This document shows positions 37,354 to 47,900 of a stretch of DNA of 64,000 bases, in pieces. The notes beneath the pieces were generated by a model. That model saw nothing but the letters and a program-made list of their open reading frames with translations. It had not been told where the DNA came from and did not search any database. This DNA is from Mangifera indica (Eukaryota > Streptophyta > Magnoliopsida > Sapindales > Anacardiaceae). The stretch lies in assembly GCF_011075055.1 (NCBI RefSeq), contig NC_058151.1, positions 3,330,001-3,394,000 on the forward strand, read 5' to 3'. Within the stretch, counting starts at the first letter, position 1, and each line of letters starts with the position of its first letter. Both the position numbers and the translations under genes were made by a program.

Positions 37354-37650
37354 CTGGCTTACAAGCTCGAACGAAACGGAGAAACGAAACACGAAACAAT
37401 CTTCAAATGCTGAAACCGGTATTAACTGCTGTTAATATTATCTCTACAAGAGCAGAGCAGAGAAACAAGACGTCATTGCTTACACAAAAGAAAGAAAAGT
37501 GAGATTGTGTATTCGATAACAACGCTATTCATTGAGCCGAACCTTTCGTCCAATTATAAAGCTCTGCCGAGATATGAAGGAGACAGAAATGAAAATAAAA
37601 ATCGCAGAGAAGAAAGAACGAGAATCGAGCGAAATATCGTAAAAACAATG
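37354..37650 (-). other. TPP 5' leader, first exon with two upstream ORFs
   Basis: It runs from the estimated transcription start (about 30 bases after the TATA box) to the donor at 37354. It contains a 19-codon uORF (start 37532, stop 37473-37475, beginning MNSVVIEYTI). A 10-codon uORF (start 37476, beginning MTSCFSALLL) follows, its ATG overlapping the stop of the first as ATGA. Such uORFs usually lower downstream translation. Confidence 0.45.
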
Positions 37651-37676
37651 ACACGGGCTTTCTATTAGCGTTCCGG

Positions 37677-37684
37677 TATTTATA
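37677..37684 (-). promoter_or_regulatory. TATA box of the TPP gene
   Basis: TATAAATA on the minus strand, in the context TTCTATAAATACC, an ideal plant TATA box. It predicts a start of transcription near 37645-37655. Confidence 0.6.
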
Positions 37685-37966
37685 GAATTTCGGGGTTCGG
37701 CGAAACTCAGTTGTTGAATCGGAAACACACCACCTAAGTTAATTTGTTCGCGTTTGCTCACGCGTTTTGTGACAGCGTCTTAGTTACCCGCCACGGGATG
37801 GGCGAGTGAGTTGTGAAAATGGAGGGAGCGCGTGAAGCTGTAGGTTCAATGAATTTGATTTTTCAATAACTGAAAGAACCGGGAAGAGTGAAGATTTTGA
37901 CCACTGATTTGTTTAATAGAAAGGCCTAATGTCGACGGGGTCCACAGGAATCTTGGGGAGGGAGTA

Positions 37967-38168
37967 CACGTGGCGGATGACTTTGCGGCCAAAGCGCGTG
38001 ATGACACCTGTGAATGACTAAGGGCTGACGTGGTCACGTTTAGAGCGGGGCCCGCCACGTAAGTGCTGGACGTGCTGGAGACGTGTCGTAGCTTTCAATC
38101 GCAGCTTGGTGGTCATCGGTCGGTGACGGTCTCTGTTAAATTATATGCAACATACAGAGTCCCACGTG
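37967..38168. promoter_or_regulatory. cluster of seven ACGT-core elements upstream of TPP
   Basis: ACGT cores at 37968, 38028, 38036, 38057, 38070, 38081 and 38164 within 200 bases. Several are strong G-box/ABRE forms (CACGTGGC at 37967-37974, CCACGTGGC at 38163-38171). bZIP factors of the ABA pathway bind such sites, and tight clusters act as ABA-response complexes. The local sequence is much less AT-rich than its surroundings. Confidence 0.7.
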
Positions 38169-38171
38169 GCA

Positions 38172-41100
38172 GATAATGGGACCATACGGACTTACTTGTT
38201 TTTAGAAATAACAGCCACAATACCACTGGACTTAAGTGTTACAGTGAGGATTGAATTCGAAACAAATTTTTTTAGATTTAAAATAAATTTTGTTCAAATG
38301 AATTTAAAATAAATTTGTTATAAACGAGTTTTAATCTAAACATGAGCTTAAGCAAAAATTAAAAAATGAATACAAGTTTAAACCCAAACAGAGTAATACT
38401 TGACGAGCCGAGTTGGACTTCCTAATTAAATTATAAGTAGGCCTTCGATTGCGTTCTAGGATTCTATTGTCTACAATGATTGTTTTATTTTTCATAAGCT
38501 TGCTGGCCTTCTATTCCATGAAAAACGTCACTGTTTGGGAGCAAATGAAATAAACTAAACCCAAAAACAAAACCTAACATTTTCGGCTTTTCTTCTTGTC
38601 ATTTCTCCAGAATTGTTGCCATCGTTTTTAGACTCTCTCTGACTCCTCCATTCGTTCATAGTTCAAACACCGTTTATCTCTTACGACTATAACGCCGTTT
38701 AGCCGTCAATGAGGTTTATCTCTTCAAAACCTTTCAAAACTATTAGTGATGTCAAGGACTACTTTAAACCCCTGCAGTTGAGCTTCACAACGGTGAAAAA
38801 TGTCCTCCTAGAGCTATCTCTCGAAGCTTATCTCATTATCTCAGTGAGCATATCAGTAAAGTTGTTTACTAAGATTTTTATTATAAACATTTTAGGAAAG
38901 GAAAAAAAAAACATAATTAACGATCTTCTTTTTTTCAAGAACTTGGAAATGTGTGCTTGGAAATTTTGAATGGTGTTGAAGTAGCGCTACAAGATTTAAA
39001 CCTTATTGAGGGAATTTTGAATACGAACCTGAACCTGAGCCTGAAGCCAAATCGAGTGAACTCAAGACAATATATACGAACCTGAGTTTGGTGCAAGCTG
39101 AGCACAAACATTTAAATTATAAAGCGAGCTGAGCATGAACATGTGTTTCAATGAATTCGGCGAGCCTAAGCCGAACTTAAACAAAAATGAGTTGAACCCT
39201 GTTCAAGCTCAGTTTGGCTCATATCCACCTCTAGTTACACACAATCTAATATTAAGAAATTTTAATTAAACATTATTATTTTAAAAATTATTATAAATAT
39301 TTTTAAAATTTTAAAATATTTTTTATATATTTTACATATGCATATTTTAAATATATCAATTTGTATTAATAATATATATTATATTATAAAATATATATCA
39401 TATCGTATAATATATATATTATATCGTATTAATTTAATTTAATTTAAAATATGCATCGATTTTTATTTATATCTTAAGATACTGATAACTTTAATAACAC
39501 TAAAAGTATCCTTAAAAAAATTATATATTTAATTAGATATAGAAACTTTTATTTTTTTTGGCAAAAAATAGAAAACATGTCTTGAGCAAAATATCAAGAT
39601 ATTGATTGAATGAATTTAAATTTAATTAAGTTGGGAAAAAATTGTAGGGTTAGGTCGGGTCGGGTGAAATGCAGTTGAAGGAGTGAGTAAAGTGGTAGGT
39701 GGCGACGCTAAGTTTTACTTGGTCAAAGAGAGATTTGGCTGCGAGAGTAATTTATATTTTGGAACTCATAATGAATCTTCTAATTCAACACCGCCGTTTG
39801 CGGTGTTTTTTTTATTTTCAATTCATGTATTTGAATTTATTATTCTTAACAAATAAATGGCCAATACCTTTTGCTTTTTGACCAAAGTTTCTAAAATCAA
39901 ATTGGTGATCAAATTGGTTATCTCATTAATTCATAGTTCGACCAAAAACTGGCTAGTTTAATTTATTATCAAATTATAATCAATTTTTTAAGTAATATCA
40001 ATTAACCAACAGATTTTACTTAAAATTTTACAGTGATTAAAGCATATTATTTCTAAAGAGTTATAATTATTCATTTAATTTTAAGAAAACAATTAGATAA
40101 AAAAATTCTTCATTTTATGATACAGAAAAAAAACATAATTTTTTAAGTCATTATCTATATAAGACATTTCAATGGATATAAGATATATTTTTATTCTTTT
40201 TCATTTTATTTTTAAACTTATATTTTCCTTACAAATTTTTAAAAATTTATCCAATATACAAAAATAATTAAATTTTTTAAAAATACTTTAAATTTTGATC
40301 AAACTCAGTTAATCCAATTCACCGATTTTGATCAAGTTTGACTGAGTCAACAAATAAACTATTTTTTAATATTAATCGGATTAGATTTGGAGTCAATTTT
40401 CAATTTAACCAATTGAATTAATCGATTTGATTCTATTTTCAAAATAGTATTTTTAATAATCTTATTAATTTTATGATCAGAATATAAAATATTCATTTAA
40501 AAGTGCTAATAGACCAAGTCAAATCAACATGGCCCATCGAACCCATCACTTGGTAAGCCTTTTGTGCTAGGCCGAAGCCATTAAAGGCGTGTCCCCATTG
40601 ACCTTTACCAAGTTAGCCAACATGCTTTTGTAAATTGATCTGCATGCTTTTTGATTAATATTTAATGACAAAAACCTACCAAATCCCACTTTCCTTCTTT
40701 CTTCCAAGTAAAAGTCTTTTATTTGCACTTTGAATCAACTCATATATTGATCATTGATAATGTAATTTATTATTTTTTTAATGGCATTTTTGCAGGTTCC
40801 ACTATATAACTGATACAGTGATTGGGTGCTCCAAGTCAAAGTCAAACTTTACTAATTGGGTTCCATACCTATTTGATGGGGGGTTAATTCAAATTCATTG
40901 GTTGATGATTCAAGTATTCAAAGATGTAAATTCAATAACAATTCCAGTTAAGACCATTCTGCCCTGAAATTGAATTACGTCTTAACTATTTTTTTCTTTA
41001 ATTTTGTTTAATTATATTTTTTTATAAATTAAATATAATAAAAATTCTTGTAGTTTTTCAACCTATTTTAAATTGGGGATGGGATTCAAAGATAAAAGTA

Positions 41101-42812
41101 TAAAACGCAAGGGGACTAAATGTAGGGTTTTCAAATTGATGTTTACAATTCTTATTAGGTTTTATGGTCACGGGCTTCTTAGGCCAATGGGATTAAAATT
41201 GTATATTCTTTACACTTGTCCAGAGAGCAAGCAACATTATGATTTGAAAACCCAGATTAGACCTTGACACAACAAAGAGCTCGGTTTGGGTGAAAGTTGC
41301 TTTGATCGATCAGACTAGCCAATTGAATTGACTCTACAATTACAAAGCAAAAAAAAAAAAAAAAAAATTACAAGAGTCCTAACAATGATGAAACTTCAAT
41401 ACAATACTAAAAGGCATGGTTTCGAATTGTAACCATTCTCACCACGTATGAAATTTCAATATCCTAGTGAAGAAATATTATCCAACACCAACCAACATTT
41501 TGTTAGGTTTTACAGCAGTAGAATTGGAATTTAAAAATTTTAAATAACAAACAAATCTATGAAATCTACTTAGGACCTTACTTATAGACTTATTGATTCA
41601 GAAACATGTCATAATCAACCATAGAGTGTTTAAGAATTTATACTTGCGTTTAGAGATTCATTTGTCTTTCACAATCACTGCCACTGGAGTGTGTTAAAGA
41701 GTGCTCTCGATGTAAGGGTAAGATCGCACTTCAATATCTACACAAATCAAAAACAGAAGGAAGTGAGAATGTGCACCAAGGTCTGGTAGAATGCGATTCA
41801 TAGACAGAGAGTGTTTGTGTATGGGGCGTACATGAGTGTGTGTGGTAAAAAAAATTTGAAATTGTGAAATTCACATTTGTACATATAGATGCCATGTATA
41901 GTCATGCATGGTCGATGCACGCTTGTACATCATCTTTATCCAATCTCGTACAATCCATGACATATCCAGATTTCAGGGTGGATAAGGATAATGGATTATC
42001 CTTATCCAAGGACCGTGCACACCCATGCATAATCCATGCACAATTATATATAGGCCAAAATTAATCCATTTAGGTTTATCCTTATCCAATTGGTTAAACC
42101 CAAAATTTCATAATTTCCAACATATACAAACACCTCAATATTATTGTATTTTGGTCCCTAGGGTGCAATAAATTGTACTTCAAGTCCAAAGACCTCTCGA
42201 AACTCAAAATCTTTCATATGGGTTCCATATTGAACTTAACTCAGATAATCTTATACCTCCAAAGTTGATCAACTCTTTTTTTATGTGATCTATAAGTTAT
42301 TTGTTAGGTCAATAATGGATGGATTTATATTGAACTCTCAACCCAACAACCATCCGAGCATACACCAAGATTAGTTTATAGCAAAGTATTATGATCACCT
42401 AACTAATAGAGTATCAACAATAAACTCTTTAACCTATCAACACTATGGTTACTTGTATAATTCGATCATTTTATCATGATATCTCTTCAATCCTGAGATA
42501 TAGATTAAATATTTTCTTCAGAGAACTCTTGATACACATAGATTAACTTTTGCTAATGATCAGATGATATTGGATTAAGCATAAACTTAATCCCATTATG
42601 GTTACAAATTTAAGTGATCGTTATCATCTGTCAATGAACTTATTTGAGATATAACCTCTCTTTCTCATGAGTGATGAATCTTCTATTGATCTACCATAGT
42701 TTTTGTACATATCTTGATATATCTATCATCACTTCTCTAACAACCCTCTATAAGGATTATGTTGAGTTAGTATCAATTCATACTGATCCTTATATAAAAC
42801 GATTCAATGACC
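38172..42812. other. long intergenic region without a recognised gene
   Basis: Sections of gagctt/ttgagc-type degenerate repeat (38290-38440, 38995-39235) and caaatt/ttggtt-type repeat (39890-40460). A very AT-rich block lies at 39245-39560, and a 21-base A-run near 41350. Open frames of 60-86 codons, such as 38709-38969 plus, show no family features. Confidence 0.45.
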
Positions 42813-43175
42813 TTAATTATAAAAATCAAATCTATCTCTATTCACTAAAAAAAATATTACATAGAAATTAGAAAAACCAATGATATAGGTTATCTTTCCT
42901 AAGTTTTTCATAAAGAAAAACCTGAACAATTTAGTCTTTACAGATTGCAAGTTTGTTTTGTAATTTTCGATAATCAAGATGTCACTAATATAAAATATCA
43001 TAAATGTTATTTTACTCCCATTGACCTTTTTGTATACATGCAACTCATTATTTTTAATAATCAAGATGTCAATAAGTAATTTGACTTCCTTCTTAATATC
43101 CCTCAACAAATTTACAAGCATAACATGATAAGTTGGTTGTTTATATTTGAGACCAATTGCATCTACAATATCCAA
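42813..43175 (-). pseudogene. Ty1/copia reverse transcriptase remnant
   Basis: The 120-codon frame contains KVNGSKITFMIFYISDILII, the decayed form of the copia ...YVDDILIIG box. FFMKNLGKITYIIGF follows, where the family reads F.MKDLGE..YILGI. There is no start context, LTR or neighbouring domain, so it is an old fragment. Confidence 0.7.
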
Positions 43176-43549
43176 CGCAGGCTAAAAATAAATTGAATTT
43201 ATAATGGGATGCAAGCGTTGTAAAACAACCTTGCGACAATCATGTCAATTCTCCATGTAACTTTTTTTCCAACTAAAACACTTCTTATCAACGGCAAAGA
43301 CCTAAATGAGTCCTCGAAGCAAAATAAACACCAATCTCAATGGGTCTCTTTCTTTATGAATTACTAAAATATATTTGAATATATTTCAAATATATTATTT
43401 GTTATATAAAAATATATCATAAATATATGATTTACTAAATTAACAAATTTTTTAAGTATATATTTTCTCTTTTCACATTATTATATATTGACTTGTATTT
43501 TCTTATATAAAATATATAATAAATATAAATTCATATAAGCGAATATACC

Positions 43550-43797
43550 AATAATACAATTTGAAATTCCTTTTTTTTTTTTTTAGCAATAATATCTTCA
43601 TTCATGGTCAATGGGACATTTCTTGAAATTGATATACACTAGCACCACGAGGATTTGTATGCTCATGAAACTAATAATACAATTTGAAATTCCTTTTTCT
43701 TTTTTTTTGGCAATAATATCTTCATTCATGGTCAATGGGACATTTCTTGAAATTGATATACACTAGCACCACGAGGATTTGTATGCTCATGAAACTA
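43550..43797. repeat. near-perfect tandem duplication of 123 bp
   Basis: The unit aataatacaatttgaaattcc...tgctcatgaaact occurs at 43550-43672 and again at 43673-43797. Differences lie only in the pyrimidine run (all T in the first, interrupted by C and GG in the second). The near identity indicates a recent event. Confidence 0.9.
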
Positions 43798-43861
43798 ATC
43801 TTTTTCTTTGTTCTTAACCGCAATATCATTTAATGCTCCTACCATTTGATATATATATATA

Positions 43862-43985
43862 ACATCATGTTGGAGCACACACCAACATCTCCCTTTCTCG
43901 TGGCTAAATGTTGTTTCATTTGATAGCTACCTCCACCTCTAATTGTCTTCTTGTTGTAAAGACACATCAACATCTTCTTTTTATT
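43862..43985 (-). pseudogene. BED-type zinc-finger remnant of a hAT transposase
   Basis: The frame reads KKMLMCLYNKKTIRGGGSYQ then MKQHLATRKGDVGVC. Plant hAT BED fingers have the pattern C..C.K....G.I.R.KQHLA...G.V..C. The first Cys pair is damaged and the rest of the transposase is missing. An upstream stretch (KTLMCLYTDKTFRAIHVF) looks like a second, more decayed copy of the same start. Confidence 0.5.
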
Positions 43986-44969
43986 TTCATCTACACCCTC
44001 AAAAACGTGTATCGCTCTAAATGTCTTATCGGTGTAAAGACACATCAATGTCTTCCCCTGGAAACGTGTAACCACACTCTCAAAACGTGTAACCATTGAA
44101 TGTCTTTGTCTATTCTGCAACACACAAGAAGAAACAACTGACAAATCACAGCCACAATTATATAAGCACACACATATTATTGAACCCAATAATATTGACT
44201 ATAAATTTTCTGTTTTTTAAATGGCCGACTAAGATTATTCACACGGATTGTATTTTACCTTAACATAATCAGCTAAAATTTTTCTGAAGAGAAACCAGAT
44301 AGTTGGTGGCAGTTGGCCTCCTATTTCTCAATCAAACCCACCAAAGGTGGTGTCACCTTCATCAGTCAAATTGTCAACTTCGATGTAAGAAATTAATATA
44401 AGAAATTAATATGACCTTTAAGAGAATCCTACTTAAAAATTAATTATTAAAATTAAAAAATTCAAAATCATATAAATCCCGCACTAAAAGTCAGTTCTTT
44501 TCAATATAAGATCTAAATTTCATATCTTACACTTAAAATCTTCACAGAGTCAAAACTATCAATCCAATCATAGGTCAAAGTGCTTCAACGCTTAAACAAT
44601 TTTCAATCCTTCTTCACCCACCAAACTTTACTGGATTTAGTCCGATCGGTTCAACTGAACGATCTAATCCGGTTTCCAAAACCTTGAGAAAAACTTGATA
44701 CCCACATAATCAAAAGCCAGGTAATACGGGCTAAACGACATCTAAAACAACAATCACCCGAAAGACAACAAATTAGAGTTCACTCAGGTTGCACAAATAC
44801 ACAGCCAGTCTCTAGTTAAAACAGCCAAAACGCAAGTAGTCTAAAGCACGACAGAGTACAACCCTCAGCCTCAAGCAAAGTAAGGCGGTAATCATAAAAC
44901 ACATACATAACAACATATAATAGCATAGATCCCAAAAGGTAGTGGCTAATTAATTACATAACCTTGTTC
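43986..44969. other. spacer downstream of the BAG7-type gene
   Basis: Probably includes its 3' UTR (44700-44969). Nothing else recognised. Confidence 0.4.
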
Positions 44970-47900
44970 TTATATGCATGCCTCAAAAGTGCCGGCACCC
45001 TTCTCTTCGTCTATCATTTGTACAACCTGTGCGACGCCTGCTGCAATTTCCTTCTGAATCACACCATCAGGCATGTCAAAGGTCCTTCTCCTCACTGAAA
45101 GAGATCTCCCAGCTGGTTGAGGATCCACCACATCAAGCATTGCTTCCAGCTCATCCACCATTGACCTCTTTGCAGCTCGCACCATTCGATCGGCTCCCTG
45201 ACATTGCCAAGCATTGGAACATCAGCGGGAGAAGCAATACAGACTAATGCTCCATTTCAATAATTTTGTAGAAAACAATGTTAAAAAGTACAAACTTGAA
45301 AAAAATAATTATCAAAATTAAATGTGATTGAAATTTATTTATTTGGCATTGATTAAAAGTATTACTAATGCTTTATAAATAATTATACCAATATGCAAAT
45401 ATTATAAAACTCTAAATGCAATTTTATTTTATTTTTTTGTAATTACCAATTTGAATTAATATAATGTTTGTTGCACAAGTGTATCAAAAAATTTCGTTAG
45501 TAGATGTTCATAAATTTGAAGTTATTGAAATAAAATCATTAAATTAACTAAATTCGTTAATAGTTTATATATTCATCTATTCATAATTTCTTACCATTTA
45601 AGATCTTAAAGTACCTCACCATATAGTCCTTAATGTTTTGTTGTTGTCATTTTAAACGTTGTGATGTTTTTCTTTTATAATATTCATTGAAACATGAGAG
45701 ACTATATGGTTATGTATGTTCGAATCGTTGATCAACCTTTTCCATTAATTAATAATAGTATATTAGAACAGTTTATACAAGATAGTGTTCATAAAAAATT
45801 TAAAAGAGTTCTAGGAATACATTAACATTTAATAAAATTAGAAATTATGAATTAATGAAAATAAAAACTATAAATGAACTTAATCAATTTAAAAATGTTA
45901 TTTTAATGACCTCATATTTATAGACATCTACTAACCCAATTTTAGGATATATTTGTGCAACAACTCATTCAATTAATATAAATTAATTGAAATTTACAAA
46001 AAAAAAATTTGCATGTAGAGTTTTATAATATTCACATACTGGTGTAAGCATTTATAAAATATTAACTAACATTTTCAATGAATATCACATAAATAAAAGT
46101 ATTTTTTCAATCACATTTGATCATGCTAAATTAAACAATAAAATTATTAAGTTAATTATAAAACATTTAAGTTTACCATTAGATGTTATATTATTTCATG
46201 CATAAGGGATCATTGGTAGTAGATTTCAAGCTACAAAAACAAGTCATTTAAATATTTCAAAATTTTAAATATGGAAGAAGATTAAAAAAGTGTGATCCTT
46301 GTATATTTGTAATGAGCAATACTATGTGTACATACTTTATAAACATAATTGTGTACACGCTTATATGTGTCATCACATAATTGAATATTACTTTATCTTT
46401 AATTCAAAATCACTCAATCATGTGATGACACATATAAGTGTGTATATATTTGTATACCCAAAGTGGATACACATAATTTTATTAATTTGTAATAAAGTAT
46501 GAAATGAAATGAGTTTTTTTGTTTAAATCCGATTTCTTTTTCTTTTATTAGCTTAAATTTTTGTAATGAGAAACCCCACTTGAGCCAAATCATACTTTCA
46601 AGGTCAAACTAGCCACACCGAACAAGACAAATCTCAAATCCAGTGACCGACCCACAATTATTGAACCAAACAAGTTAAGAGTTTGATCTCAATATGTCGT
46701 TAAAAAAGACTAAAACCCATGCTCTCTTATATATGAAGCGTCTTCTTTTGCCACTCAAGCTACCCTTTGGAGGTACCTGATTTTTCTATCATGTAACAAT
46801 GGCCTTCCTTTATAAGTGAAGGCTTCTTAATAAAAATAAAGAGACATAATCCTTGTTTATTTAGTAAAAATAATTAAATTAATAATTTAAAAAATTAAAA
46901 TCAATATAATATGGTGGACTAGGTCAAAAAGCATACAGATCGGCCCACAAGAGGCCTAAGAAGGCACGACCCATGGCACAACCCAAGGGGTCGTGGGTTG
47001 TGCCCTGAGCCTAGGTTTTCAATAGGGTAGCATGGTCGGTGAGTCTGGTGGGCCACACCAAATAAGACATAACACAACCCATAGACAACTCTAAGCAACC
47101 ATATGGAAAAATTACACTTCAAACTTATAATTGAAGTTTTGAGCACACCTTTGTTGACACATAATTGGGTTAAAAACATGTCAATAAAGAGAATGAAAGT
47201 TGGCAACCTTTAGCACTATAGGAACAATAAAACTACATAAACAAATAATGAACACAAACTTGTGCACAGACGATGATATATCACCATGTGATTAAATGAT
47301 TTTGAATTATAGATAAAACAACTTTTAATCAAACAGTAGCATGTCATCATTTATGCATAAGTTTATGCGCATTATTTATGTGCATAGTGCTACTCTTATA
47401 GGAATGGGTGAAAGATACCAACTAAAGCCAGATGAACCACAAAAACACAGTTTAACACTACAAAATGCATGTTTAGTACACTTTTTTCCTATTATACAAT
47501 GCAGGGGTTATAGGCAAGACAAACTAATTCATTGAATGATTTTTTTATATGATCCTGATTTGTCAGCCTAAGCTAAATGCTTACAGATATAACAGATGAG
47601 AGTAAATGCACCCTCTTAATTAGCTAATTAACTTAAATAAACTACTAATAAAAAAAAATTAAATCTCCAAGAACACACATTAATCAAACAAAAATAAAAA
47701 CGTCTCATATAGAAGATTGCTTTTAGATTATATTGTAAAAACCAAAAAGAGTGCAAGTTAACAACATTAAAGATTTCCATACCAAAAGCCATTATTGCAG
47801 ACCAAAAATCACCAAATAGAAATAAAAAGTAGAGCGGCTTTTTGAATGAAAGTAAACTTACCTCAATAGCATCAACAGTAAGGAGTAGGACAATAATTTT

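Larger units (their letters stand above)
45198..47861 (-). other. intron 2 of the BAG7-type gene
   Basis: It is 2.7 kb and contains two small MITEs, AT-rich unique sequence, and a GC-richer patch at 46915-47060 with an inverted ggcacgaccc/gggtcgtg motif. No embedded gene is seen. Confidence 0.6.
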
